Positions 8,096 to 16,707 of a DNA stretch of 64,000 nucleotides are shown here, in pieces (position 1 is the stretch's first letter; each line of letters opens with the position of its first letter). The position numbers and the translations under genes were made by a program. This DNA is from Paraglaciecola chathamensis S18K6 (lineage in GTDB: Bacteria > Pseudomonadota > Gammaproteobacteria > Enterobacterales > Alteromonadaceae), in contig BAEM01000033.1 in NCBI GenBank assembly GCA_000314955.1, positions 248,001 through 312,000 of the forward strand, written 5' to 3'. The notes under the pieces were generated by a model. It was given only the letters and a program-made list of their open reading frames with translations. It did not search any database and was not told the DNA's origin.

Positions 8096-9718
8096 ATGAA
8101 AGATAATCTTGCGTTGCTTGACTGTACCTTACGAGATGGAGGGTATTATAATCAGTGGGACTTTCAGGAGGAAATAGTTGAAAACTATTTGCACTCTATC
8201 GCTGAGTCAGGCATAGAATATGTTGAACTTGGTTTACGAAATTTTTCGAAAGAAGGTTTTTTGGGAGCATACGCTTATACGACCGAACTTCATTTGAATT
8301 CCATTGAGCTTCCGATAGGCCCAAAATATGGTGTTATGGTTGACGCAAAAACTATTTTGACATCATCCCTTTCAGTTACTTCTGCGATCGATGAATTATT
8401 TATACCTGCTGAAAATAGTAAGCTATCTTTTGTGCGTGTTGCTGCTCATTTTGACGAGGTAGAACAATGTGGTCCGTTCGTAAAGCACTTGAAAAATTTG
8501 GGCTATATTGTAGGTTTTAATCTAATGCAATCGGGTGGAAAGTCTTCCGCATTGATTACTGAAAAAGCAAAAGAAATCTGGGCGTGGTCTTGTGTAGACG
8601 TACTGTATTTTGCCGATTCATTGGGAAATATGAACTCGAATGAGGTTGCTCGGATAGTAGCTGCTCTTCGTGAAGGATGGAATAGCCTCTTAGGTATTCA
8701 TACCCATAATAATATGGGGAAGGGGTTAGATAATACCCTAGCCGCTATGGATTTAGGAGTTAATTGGGTTGACTGCACAGTTACAGGTATGGGAAGAGGT
8801 GCAGGAAACACACAAACTGAAATATTACTCGCAGTTTTAGATACTGTAGAGAAAAAATACAAACCTAAAGCTATATATAAACTTGTAATACACTATTTCG
8901 AAAAAATGCAGAAGCAATACGGTTGGGGAAGTAATTTATTATATTTTCTTGGCGCACAGAACGAAGTACATCCGACGTACATTCAAAATTTACTCTCCAA
9001 TACTCACTTTGGTTCGAGCGAGGTAGTAGGCGCTATAGATTATTTAAACACGATAGAGGGCACATCTTCTTATAATGGTGAAATACTAAATGCGGCTTTA
9101 AATTTCAACAATTCGAGTGCAGAAGTATTGGGCTCATTAGATATGATTTCACTCTTTGAAGGTCGAGAAATACTTGTCTTAACAAATGGGCCAAGTACTA
9201 AAAGATATAAAAACGCAATAGAGATTTATATCCGACAGAAAAAGCCTATTGTTATTGCTATTAACCTTGTTGATGGAGTTAGTCCAGAACTGATTGATTA
9301 TCATGTGATTTCTCATAATACAAAGTATTTATCTGATTCAGAAAGATACAAAAACTTAAGAGGCTCATTAATTTTACCTAAACATAGATTTTCCACGGAT
9401 GAATTAGCTTCACTTAAATCATTAAAACTATTTGACTACGGCTTAAGTGTAGAGGATAAGGTTTTTTCTATTGAAGAAAAATTTGTCACTATTCCTCATG
9501 ATGTTACCGTTGGTTATATATTAGGTGCATTAAATACTGGTAATGCTAAAAATATAGGGTTCGTTGGACTTGATGGATATGGGATGGGAGACATTCGGCA
9601 ACAAGAAATGGTGAATATATTTACTCTGTATTCTCAAATTAAAAATGCGTGCCCGATTAAGTCACTGACTCCCACTACTTATCCGATTGTTAGGAGTTCA
9701 ATTTATGACACTAATTAA
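8096..9718 (+). CDS. DRE-TIM aldolase (HMGL-like) fused to a C-terminal Rossmann-like domain
   Basis: Residues 1-330 form an HMG-CoA-lyase-like barrel. 'LLDCTLRDGGYYNQ' (about 7-20) carries the Arg-Asp catalytic pair and first metal ligand, and 'IHTHNNMGKG' has the metal-binding His202 and His204. 'GMGRGAGNTQTE' follows, as in 4-hydroxy-2-oxovalerate aldolases. Members of this group use a metal-bound pyruvate enolate to attack aldehydes. Residues about 350-540 are a different domain: 'ILVLTNGPSTKRYKN' and 'GFVGLDGYGMGD' look like the nucleotide-binding start and end of a DUF115- or GT42-type Rossmann fold. The following HAD and CMP-sugar synthetase genes suggest that it makes a 2-keto-3-deoxy sugar acid. 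The barrel class is clear; the product and the second domain are inferences. Confidence 0.7.
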   Translation: MKDNLALLDCTLRDGGYYNQWDFQEEIVENYLHSIAESGIEYVELGLRNFSKEGFLGAYAYTTELHLNSIELPIGPKYGVMVDAKTILTSSLSVTSAIDELFIPAENSKLSFVRVAAHFDEVEQCGPFVKHLKNLGYIVGFNLMQSGGKSSALITEKAKEIWAWSCVDVLYFADSLGNMNSNEVARIVAALREGWNSLLGIHTHNNMGKGLDNTLAAMDLGVNWVDCTVTGMGRGAGNTQTEILLAVLDTVEKKYKPKAIYKLVIHYFEKMQKQYGWGSNLLYFLGAQNEVHPTYIQNLLSNTHFGSSEVVGAIDYLNTIEGTSSYNGEILNAALNFNNSSAEVLGSLDMISLFEGREILVLTNGPSTKRYKNAIEIYIRQKKPIVIAINLVDGVSPELIDYHVISHNTKYLSDSERYKNLRGSLILPKHRFSTDELASLKSLKLFDYGLSVEDKVFSIEEKFVTIPHDVTVGYILGALNTGNAKNIGFVGLDGYGMGDIRQQEMVNIFTLYSQIKNACPIKSLTPTTYPIVRSSIYDTN

Positions 9719-10358
9719 TGAATTTGATATTTATATTTTTGATTGCGATGGGGTTATTCTGGATTCTAATGATTTTAAGATAGACGCAATGAAGAAATCT
9801 CTAATAAGTCAAAATTTCAGTTCACAACTCACTGAAAGTTGTGTGGATTACTTTAAAAATAACTTTGGTAAATCACGTTTTCATCATATCGCTCACTTTG
9901 TAGATACAATCCTGAATGTTGGTAATGATGATAGAGACTCTATTTACCAAGAAATTCTCTCTAAATACTCTTATTTATGTTCTGAATTATACGTTCAATG
10001 TAAATTAGTTCCTGGTTTTATAGAGTTAGTAAAGCGGATCCCTGGGCAAAAGTTTGTGGCAAGCGGGTCTGAGCAAAATGAGTTGCGTAGTGTACTTGAA
10101 AAGCATGGTTTAGCCTCTTATTTCGTGAATGTGTACGGCTCCCCAAGCACTAAAGTAAATATTGTCAAAAAGATATTATCAAATAATCCCGACGCTAAAG
10201 TCTTGATGGTGGGCGATTCGGTATCAGACTTTGAAGCGGCGTTTGAAAACGGAATAGATTTTTTGGCTTTTTTAGCGTACTCCAATGTTGAGGATAAAAT
10301 GAAAAAACTAGCTTTAAAATATCGCTTTCCAATAATATATGATTACGAGGGTTTTTAG
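9705..10358 (+). CDS. HAD-superfamily phosphatase
   Basis: This protein has about 217 residues. Motif I is 'FDCDGVILDSN' (Asp nucleophile near residue 12), motif II is 'FVASGSEQNE', and motif IV is 'MVGDSVSDFEAA'. An alpha-helical cap lies between I and II, as in the phosphoglycolate-phosphatase/beta-phosphoglucomutase branch. The ATG at 9705 has AGGAG eight bases upstream and overlaps the aldolase stop by 14 bases; an upstream TTG (9687) is less likely. Lying between an aldolase and a CMP-sugar synthetase, it would remove the phosphate from a sugar-acid phosphate, the role KdsC has in Kdo synthesis. The substrate is inferred from context. Confidence 0.8.
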   Translation: MTLINEFDIYIFDCDGVILDSNDFKIDAMKKSLISQNFSSQLTESCVDYFKNNFGKSRFHHIAHFVDTILNVGNDDRDSIYQEILSKYSYLCSELYVQCKLVPGFIELVKRIPGQKFVASGSEQNELRSVLEKHGLASYFVNVYGSPSTKVNIVKKILSNNPDAKVLMVGDSVSDFEAAFENGIDFLAFLAYSNVEDKMKKLALKYRFPIIYDYEGF

Positions 10359-11104
10359 TGACTAACTCCGAAAAAGATAATTTTGCAGTAATTATTCCAG
10401 CTCGTTATAAATCCTCTAGGTTCCCTGGAAAGCCTCTTGCGCTAATACAAAATAAACCAATGATCCAACACGTGTGGCAGAAGTCTGTTGAAGCAGTAGG
10501 CATTGAGAAAGTTTACATCGCTACTGACGATGAAAATATCTCTTCAGTCGTTCGGGGCTTTGGTGGAAAAGTGATAATGACCTCTGCCAATTGCTTGACG
10601 GGCACTGATCGGATTGCGGAAGCAAATGAACAATATAAATTTGATTTTGTCATAAATGTTCAAGGCGATGAGCCCTTGATTAAACCTGAACATATTCGTC
10701 AGGTTATCGAAAGTTATAAATCCGAAGGTATGGTCACTAATGCAATGTGTCTGATATCATCTTCTAATGAGTTTTTTTCGCTAAACATACCTAAAGTGGT
10801 GTTCGATAATAACAATAAGCTTATTTATATGAGTCGAGCTGGTATCCCAGCTTCAAAAGATGGCCTATTCAAGCGTTGTTATAAACAGGTATGTATTTAT
10901 GCTTTTTCTAAGGCTCATCTTAAATTCTTCAAAGAAAATCCCACAAAAACGCCTCTGGAAGCCATCGAAGATATAGAGATTTTGAGATTTTTGGAGTCTG
11001 GTTTTCACGTAAAAATGGTTGAAGTGGGAGATGGCTCTATTGCAGTAGACATCCCGTCGGATGTCGAAAAAGTTGAGGCTGAAATAAGTAAGTTAAATGA
11101 GTAA
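10358..11104 (+). CDS. CMP-sugar-acid synthetase, KdsB-like cytidylyltransferase
   Basis: This 248-residue protein matches 3-deoxy-manno-octulosonate cytidylyltransferases along its length. It has the CTP-binding 'IIPARYKSSRFPGKPL' (about 11-26), 'FVINVQGDEPLI' (about 86-97), and a C-terminal 'EAIEDIEILRFLESG' with the Glu residues conserved in KdsB. Such enzymes form CMP-Kdo, or CMP-8-amino-Kdo in some marine bacteria. A housekeeping kdsB normally lies with lpxK/msbA, so this cluster copy probably activates a capsule or O-antigen sugar acid. The GTG start overlaps the HAD stop (TAGTG), with GAGG upstream, and supports one operon. Confidence 0.85.
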   Translation: MTNSEKDNFAVIIPARYKSSRFPGKPLALIQNKPMIQHVWQKSVEAVGIEKVYIATDDENISSVVRGFGGKVIMTSANCLTGTDRIAEANEQYKFDFVINVQGDEPLIKPEHIRQVIESYKSEGMVTNAMCLISSSNEFFSLNIPKVVFDNNNKLIYMSRAGIPASKDGLFKRCYKQVCIYAFSKAHLKFFKENPTKTPLEAIEDIEILRFLESGFHVKMVEVGDGSIAVDIPSDVEKVEAEISKLNE

Positions 11105-11870
11105 TGAAAACACTTCTGATAACCCCTTAATATCGATTATTACCGCGACATTTAATTCAGAAGAAACGATTTTGGATACTTACATTGGCATAAAAAATCA
11201 AGCCTATGATAACTGGGAGTGGCTTGTAACTGATGACTGCTCAATGGATTCAACTTGGTCGGTACTTTTGGATATTTTAGAGAATGATAATAGAGTAAAA
11301 ATCTTTCGTAATGCTGATAACTCAGGGTCTGCTGTATCGAGAAATAAATCTATTCAAGAAGCCAGAGGTGATTATTTGGCTTTTATTGATAGTGATGATG
11401 TTTGGTTACCATCTAAATTAAAGCAGCAATTACTATTCATGGGTACGGACATCGATTTTAGCTTTACCGCTTATTATTTACTGGACGCGTATGGAAGTAC
11501 GCTTGGAAAAACAGTAGATTCCAAACAGTACGGTAGCTTTACTTACGAAGATATGTTGCGAAAAAAAGCCACCTTAGGTTGTTCTACAGTCATGATTAGG
11601 AAGGATGCCTTCCCTGATATTCAAATGCCATTGTTAAGAACCGGGCAAGATTATGCTACTTGGTTAAAGCTTTTACGAACGGGAAAAAAAGCGTTTGTAA
11701 TTCCGGAACCTCTTACTGGTTATCGAATATTACCGAACTCGATTTCAAGAAATAAAGTAAAAAAGGCTAAACGACAGTGGCAAATTTACCGCGAAGTAGA
11801 AGGCCTTAGATTTTTCAAGTCGTTAGAGTGTTTTCTATTTTATGCTTGGAGGGCTGTATTTAGAAAATGA
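11097..11870 (+). CDS. Glycosyltransferase family 2
   Basis: This 257-residue GT-A enzyme opens with 'ISIITATFNSEETILDTY', then 'WLVTDDCSMDST' (uridine-diphosphate-binding Asp) and 'YLAFIDSDDVWLPSKL' carrying the metal-binding D-x-D-D at about residue 100. 'GQDYATWLKLL' downstream holds the likely catalytic ED/QD segment. It overlaps the cytidylyltransferase by 8 bases. It resembles the short GT2 proteins often encoded at the distal end of O-antigen clusters, and may add the first or a side-chain sugar. The donor is unknown. It is the last AT-rich gene before wecA. Confidence 0.85.
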   Translation: MSNENTSDNPLISIITATFNSEETILDTYIGIKNQAYDNWEWLVTDDCSMDSTWSVLLDILENDNRVKIFRNADNSGSAVSRNKSIQEARGDYLAFIDSDDVWLPSKLKQQLLFMGTDIDFSFTAYYLLDAYGSTLGKTVDSKQYGSFTYEDMLRKKATLGCSTVMIRKDAFPDIQMPLLRTGQDYATWLKLLRTGKKAFVIPEPLTGYRILPNSISRNKVKKAKRQWQIYREVEGLRFFKSLECFLFYAWRAVFRK

Positions 11871-11980
11871 AGACCTCCCTCTTTGTTAAGATAAATTGTG
11901 TAATATATTTCCACCCTTCGTAGTGATTCCTTCATAAATTGCATGCTACAATAGTCGAAGATTATTTTTGGAGATATACA

Positions 11981-13048
11981 ATGGATTTTATATCTGGGGA
12001 TTACAACTCAGTGTTTGTGTGGGCGTTCGCTGTAGCATGCCTATCTATTGTTGGGTTACGGCCTTTAGCCGCCAATATAGGTTTGGTGGATAGGCCTTGT
12101 GAACGTAAACGCCATTTAGGTGAAATACCGTTAATTGGCGGCATTGCTATTTATTTCACTGTGTTGATTGTGTCGCAGGTATTCTTACCTGAATCTCAGT
12201 TGGTTAACCTGTATATGATCTCTTGCTCGTTCATGGTGTTAATTGGCGCTTTGGATGACTTTTACGATGTAAGCGCAAAAGTGCGTTTAGTAGCACAGTT
12301 GTTGATAGCCTCAATATTAGTGCTTGGGGCAGGGCATGCGCTTTATGATATGGGTGACTTGCTAGGCTTCGGTAATGTTAATTTAGGCGTTTTTGCCTTA
12401 CCTGTAACATTGCTTGCTGTAGCCACTGCGATTAATGCATTTAACATGACAGATGGTATTGACGGCCTAGTCGGCGTGCTTGGCGTAGTGACTTTTAGTA
12501 GCTTATGTGTGTTGTTTTACTGGGCGAATAATGTTGACTTATTTACTATCTCAGCGATTTTTGTTGCAGCGCTATCTGCCTTTTTATTATTTAATTTAGG
12601 TGGGTTAAGGCAGTTCTTCGGAAAAATATTCATGGGTGATGCGGGTAGCATGATGATTGGCTTGAGTGTTATCTGGCTACTTGTGTTAGGCACTCAAGAC
12701 GGTGAAGCGAGTTTTAGGCCTGTAACGGCATTATGGATTATCGCTGTACCCTTAATGGACATGTTCGCTGTGATGCACCGTCGTGTTAAAAAAGGCAAGT
12801 CGCCATTATCTGCCGACCGCGATCATTTGCACCATATATTTATGCGTTTCGGTTTCTCATCGGTACAAGCCTTATTTACTATTGGCTCTATTGCCATGTT
12901 GATGGCCGGGTTTGGTCTTGCTGGTGAATATTACCGTATACCTGAAGTGGTAATGTTAGGGTTATTCATCGGTATATTCGTTTTGTATGATTATTCCTTT
13001 ATTCATGTGTGGAAGATGTCTCGCTTTTTCAGACGTAGTACAAACTAA
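11981..13048 (+). CDS. wecA: Undecaprenyl-phosphate N-acetylhexosamine-1-phosphate transferase
   Basis: This 355-residue membrane enzyme starts repeat-unit synthesis by moving GlcNAc-1-P (or a related sugar phosphate) from UDP to undecaprenyl phosphate at the inner membrane. It has about 11 membrane spans. The Mg-binding 'ALDDFYDV' is at residues 90-97, followed by the catalytic 'NAFNMTDGIDGL', 'FMGDAGSMMIG', and the WecA/MraY His motif in 'DRDHLHHIFMRFGF'. I chose the ATG at 11981 because GGAG lies seven bases upstream; an in-frame TTG at 11939 has no such site. A 110-base gap separates it from the glycosyltransferase. Its base composition is closer to the later housekeeping genes than to the AT-rich cluster. 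Confidence 0.9.
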   Translation: MDFISGDYNSVFVWAFAVACLSIVGLRPLAANIGLVDRPCERKRHLGEIPLIGGIAIYFTVLIVSQVFLPESQLVNLYMISCSFMVLIGALDDFYDVSAKVRLVAQLLIASILVLGAGHALYDMGDLLGFGNVNLGVFALPVTLLAVATAINAFNMTDGIDGLVGVLGVVTFSSLCVLFYWANNVDLFTISAIFVAALSAFLLFNLGGLRQFFGKIFMGDAGSMMIGLSVIWLLVLGTQDGEASFRPVTALWIIAVPLMDMFAVMHRRVKKGKSPLSADRDHLHHIFMRFGFSSVQALFTIGSIAMLMAGFGLAGEYYRIPEVVMLGLFIGIFVLYDYSFIHVWKMSRFFRRSTN

Positions 13049-13370
13049 GCCCCCCTGGTTTTAGGGCTAGGATACTTAAAGCTTCACAATTGCTAAATCA
13101 TTTTTTTAAGCCCTTTGTCTTCCGACTTAGGGTTTTTTTATTGGCATTGCATTACAGACTTGTATATGAATGTTTATGTCTGCCTATCTTGGGTTGACGC
13201 AACTCGTAGAGGGTTCTGGGCTGGTGAACAAGGACGATGCTGAGGCCGCTTGTTATATCGTATAAACAAAGTGCAGCATACTCACTATTGTTCCGTCATA
13301 CCTCTTGTGATTTTCGTTTTCCCTCACTTGCTGTTTATTTTAGTATCAGCCAGAATTTCTAGACATCATT

Positions 13371-13396
13371 CTTGTATTCACGTGACTGAATACAAG
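13371..13396. repeat. Perfect 10-bp inverted repeat, 6-base spacer
   Basis: CTTGTATTCA, then CGTGAC, then TGAATACAAG. No T-run follows on either strand, so it is a poor intrinsic terminator. It may be a protein-binding site or the stem of an unannotated RNA. Confidence 0.6.
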
Positions 13397-13572
13397 ACCT
13401 AATCTGTCACGCCCCTGTGTAATACCCCCATAACGTCGGCGTAGTGGCTAAAGACATTTTAGCAACACATTTTTGTTGGTTTTACAGTATTAGTTCAGGG
13501 CGGAATGGGGGAAAGAACAATGGAGTGTTGTACAGGTTAGAAGTGTTGCTTCTCAGAGTAAAATTATGCAAC

Positions 13573-13596
13573 AAAAAAGCCGCTGGCTAGCGGCTT
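13573..13596 (-). terminator. Intrinsic terminator after the yjbEFGH operon
   Basis: Read on -, AAGCCGCT-AGCC-AGCGGCTT is followed at once by a T-run (TTTTTT). It lies about 160 bases past the yjbH stop. Confidence 0.85.
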
Positions 13597-13754
13597 AATC
13601 GTTATATTGTGAGCGTTCTTGTGTTAGCTTTTTTTACTAAGAGCTAATTACTAAAAGCTAACAAGATGCCATCCCTAATAAAGTCGAATACTCTTACGCT
13701 TATTTTGCTTCACCTGGATCTTCCCCTAGCTGGATCTGAGACGGGGTCTGATCA

Positions 13755-15896
13755 TTATCTTGCAAATGGCGAGCGCTCACTTGTTGTGCCGTAAAGAGTA
13801 ACTGGGCGAACCAATGGTTGACCACCGTCGCGAGCAATCGGGATCCACGGTAAGCGCCCGCGGCCTTTTGACGATTTAAGTGAAAACAGATCAAAGGGTA
13901 TCGATAAGTAAAAGCCCTTAGTAAAGCTACCTTCGCCGTATTCATCTGCGCTGACATCGGTAAATGCTGCAAATGCCCCTACTACAATGCCGCTGTCGAA
14001 GCGCTTAGCAAAGTCAACGGTCACCCCTTTGTCTTTAGCTAGGTATTGGCCAATATTAAAAGTCAGTTGTGTGTCAGGTAAAAAGCTAGGTTGCCAGTAA
14101 ATATTGGCATGTCCGGTAAGTACTTTGTAATCGTAAAAGGCAAAGTCATCTTCCCAAGAGCGTTGCTGTACGTAGTTGATGTCAAAGCCGAAAGCTAGGT
14201 TGCTGTCAACGGGTCGATAAAGTAACTCAGCTCCTACACCACCATACATGGCCTCTAAATATCCACCATACACCTGTGCATAAAGGTTGGGAGCGATTCG
14301 GTCATTCCAATGCAGATAGAGGTTTTCCATGGTGACGGTTCTGTCTGACACATATTCCCTCGCATTGGTGCGCACGCGAGGCAAGGTACTGTCAGCGCTG
14401 TCTGTGGTAAAGTTAAATTTGTCGAAGTTCTCGAATATATTGACTTTGATTGTACCGGCAACACTGGTTTTACCATTAAAACTGTAACCGCCATTGGCCA
14501 GTATTCCTGCTTGGTAAAGGTAGAAATCTTCTGGATTGCCAAAGGTTTGCACCCAAAAAGTTTCGATACCAGTAAAAAAGCCTGTGGTATTAGCTGGGTC
14601 ATAGTTGGCAAGCGTATCGCTTTGTATGTCTTGGCGCTGATAGGTGCTCTGTATATCAGGCGTTACCGTTTCATAGCGTGCTTCACGTTTAAAGGCATCT
14701 GCGTCAACTTGGGTTTGTACTAAGGGTACAGAGCCGTTGGTGTTTACCACCTTGTACTGTTTTACGCTGTCAGGCAACTCAGAGGCCATAATACGGCCCA
14801 TACGCTCGATGGCGACGTCGTTGTCTCGATAACTAATTTGCTGCCCATAAACTGTCACCTGCTCATCGCTTATGTCGCTGTCGGTGGTAATAAAACCGGC
14901 TTGGCTGAATAAGTCGCGATTCATGCGAGCTAGGTTAATGTCATCTATGGAGCTTGCTTTAGGTTTAGCGCTTAGTTCGCGAGGAGGCTCGTCAAACTTT
15001 AGCTGACTAATTTGATGCAAGTTGAAGTTGTAGCTAACCCCAAATCCGATAGTGTTGCCACGTTGGTAATTCAGGCTAAAGTCAAAGTTATTCCAACGAT
15101 AATTGGCACCAAAATTCCAGTTGCTGTCTTGCTCAAGTGCTCCGGCGCGATCATTGACATAATTATTGCCTTCATACTCTACTTTTAAGCGTAATGGCTC
15201 CCACGGTGTTTGGTACTCGATGCCACCAAACAGTGACGCAGGCCCCTTGAAAAAACGTTGGTAGTCAATTTTGCCGCCATTGCCGGTAAACCCGCCTGGG
15301 CGGTCACAGAAACTGTCGGTAAGGTCGCAAAATGGATTAGACACATTACCGTCTGTGCCTAAGTAGCCCCATCCCATATTAAGGTGAAAGTTTACTGGGC
15401 CCACTTTTTTACTTAGGCCGATAAACTCACTTTCAAAAAAGCCAGTACCGCCAAAATCCCGAAAACCAACCGATAGTTCAGGCAGGTAGTAGCTTTCTTT
15501 TAGTAAGCGGAATTTCGCATCAATACCTTTGTCTTTTAGGGTTTGATCGCCACTGAAGCCAGGAGAAGAACTATATAAACGAGTTCGCGTATCTGTATAA
15601 CGCACAGTGGCTTGCATCCAAGGGAACAACTGCAAGGTTGCAGACCAAAAGCGATACTCGTCGTTGTCAGTGTAGCTAACGCGCAGATCGCCTTCGGCTA
15701 ACATCCGTGACGTTGGCGTTTGAATAAGGCCGGTACCACCATGCACCATAAGAGAGCTGCCAACGGGGGAAATATTCCAGTCGTTGTAGTCTGAATCTTG
15801 TTGGGCGTAGCTACTCAAACAGGTTAACGAAGAGGCGAGTGTCAGCCAGGTAAATTTCATATATTTTTTCTGTTTTGTTTCGGTCATTTTAGCCAT
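13755..15896 (-). CDS. yjbH: YjbH-family outer-membrane exopolysaccharide protein (GfcD-like)
   Basis: This 713-residue protein has an N-terminal signal peptide ('TWLTLASSLTCLSSYAQ') and then alternating beta-strand-like segments of the YjbH/WbfB family, predicted outer-membrane beta-barrels linked to exopolysaccharide or capsule release. 'GGTGLIQTPTSRMLAEGDL' near the mature N-terminus is a typical family motif. The first ATG overlaps the yjbG stop by one base (TAATG); an internal ATG at 15860 would place the signal peptide directly at the N-terminus and is a fair alternative. It is the last gene of the four-gene operon. The family assignment is firm; its mechanism is poorly known even in E. 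coli. Confidence 0.88.
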   Translation of the reverse strand: MAKMTETKQKKYMKFTWLTLASSLTCLSSYAQQDSDYNDWNISPVGSSLMVHGGTGLIQTPTSRMLAEGDLRVSYTDNDEYRFWSATLQLFPWMQATVRYTDTRTRLYSSSPGFSGDQTLKDKGIDAKFRLLKESYYLPELSVGFRDFGGTGFFESEFIGLSKKVGPVNFHLNMGWGYLGTDGNVSNPFCDLTDSFCDRPGGFTGNGGKIDYQRFFKGPASLFGGIEYQTPWEPLRLKVEYEGNNYVNDRAGALEQDSNWNFGANYRWNNFDFSLNYQRGNTIGFGVSYNFNLHQISQLKFDEPPRELSAKPKASSIDDINLARMNRDLFSQAGFITTDSDISDEQVTVYGQQISYRDNDVAIERMGRIMASELPDSVKQYKVVNTNGSVPLVQTQVDADAFKREARYETVTPDIQSTYQRQDIQSDTLANYDPANTTGFFTGIETFWVQTFGNPEDFYLYQAGILANGGYSFNGKTSVAGTIKVNIFENFDKFNFTTDSADSTLPRVRTNAREYVSDRTVTMENLYLHWNDRIAPNLYAQVYGGYLEAMYGGVGAELLYRPVDSNLAFGFDINYVQQRSWEDDFAFYDYKVLTGHANIYWQPSFLPDTQLTFNIGQYLAKDKGVTVDFAKRFDSGIVVGAFAAFTDVSADEYGEGSFTKGFYLSIPFDLFSLKSSKGRGRLPWIPIARDGGQPLVRPVTLYGTTSERSPFAR

Positions 15897-16705
15897 TACA
15901 GCAGCCTATTTTTTGCTAAAGACACAACAAGGTCGTTAACTTCTGCTAGTTCAGGGTGGAATAAAGAGGTGTTAAAAGGCACAAACAGCAGGCTGCCAGG
16001 CATCACCTCCTGGTGTTGCTTATTCCAGTAAGCTGTGGGGGCAAAAATGACGCGCCCGTCAGCTTGGATCACATACACATAATCCTGATTGGCTTTATCG
16101 ATACGCGCGCTTGCTGGCACGTAATGGCTTACATCTTGATAGGCCTGATGGGCCACAACTTGCGTTTGATTCACCGCTCCGGTAATAAAGATCGTGTTTG
16201 AACGAGGCTTGGCACTCAGGGTATAGTCGCCTTCGGTTAACAGCGGGTTTTTGGGCGGCTGTATACGGGCCAAATCTAGGTCAATCTTTATGGGTGAGCG
16301 CTTACCGAGCTGCCAGCTATTCACGACCTGAGTGAGCTGATCGATCGCGCTAAGCAGAGCTCGGTCATCATTTGCAAAGCGTTGGTGCAATGTGGTTAGT
16401 TTTTCTAACAAACGTTGGCGCTGGGCTTGAAGAGGCGCTACTTTGCTTTCTTGAGTTTCATATAGGGCCGCAGCAGGCCAGTAAATATTGCTAATGTTGT
16501 TACTGCTAAAACCATCTGCCGTCTGGTCTGAATTACCGTATGCTGATTGCATTAAGGGCACTAGTGCTTCAGTTAATCGAATCGCTTGCGGGTATGACTG
16601 GGTGTGGTTCTGCCAAGTGAGGGTCACTTGGGCATGCAAAGCACTGCTAAAAATACACAGGTTTAGCAGGGTTATTTTAATAAGCTTATTCATGGGTAAA
16701 TACAT
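15896..16705 (-). CDS. yjbG: YjbG/GfcC-family periplasmic polysaccharide protein
   Basis: This 269-residue protein has a signal peptide ending near 'SSALHAQ'. A GfcC-type body contains the family's late block 'YVYVIQADGRVIFAPTAYWN' and a C-terminal helix, 'HPELAEVNDLVVSLAKNR'. GfcC in E. coli group 4 capsule systems is periplasmic, with ubiquitin-like beta-grasp domains. The start is either ATG 16705, directly after the yjbF stop, or ATG 16693, which gives a cleaner signal peptide. It sits between yjbF and yjbH in the expected order. Confidence 0.85.
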   Translation of the reverse strand: MYLPMNKLIKITLLNLCIFSSALHAQVTLTWQNHTQSYPQAIRLTEALVPLMQSAYGNSDQTADGFSSNNISNIYWPAAALYETQESKVAPLQAQRQRLLEKLTTLHQRFANDDRALLSAIDQLTQVVNSWQLGKRSPIKIDLDLARIQPPKNPLLTEGDYTLSAKPRSNTIFITGAVNQTQVVAHQAYQDVSHYVPASARIDKANQDYVYVIQADGRVIFAPTAYWNKQHQEVMPGSLLFVPFNTSLFHPELAEVNDLVVSLAKNRLL

Positions 16706-16707
16706 TC

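Larger units (their letters stand above)
13049..13754. other. Intergenic region with no supported gene
   Basis: These 706 bases between the convergent wecA and yjbH genes show no open frame with a plausible start and family match. The visible structures are a perfect 10-bp inverted repeat (13371-13396) and the yjbH terminator (13573-13596). A short open frame at 13700-13972 on - mostly overlaps yjbH and looks like a shadow. Confidence 0.6.

Noticed and set aside
13700-13972. A 90-codon - frame next to the yjbH end
   Set aside because: It mostly overlaps yjbH in another frame, and its sequence shows no domain or start signal.
14255-14611. A 118-codon - frame inside yjbH
   Set aside because: It overlaps yjbH on the same strand in another frame; no start signal or domain.
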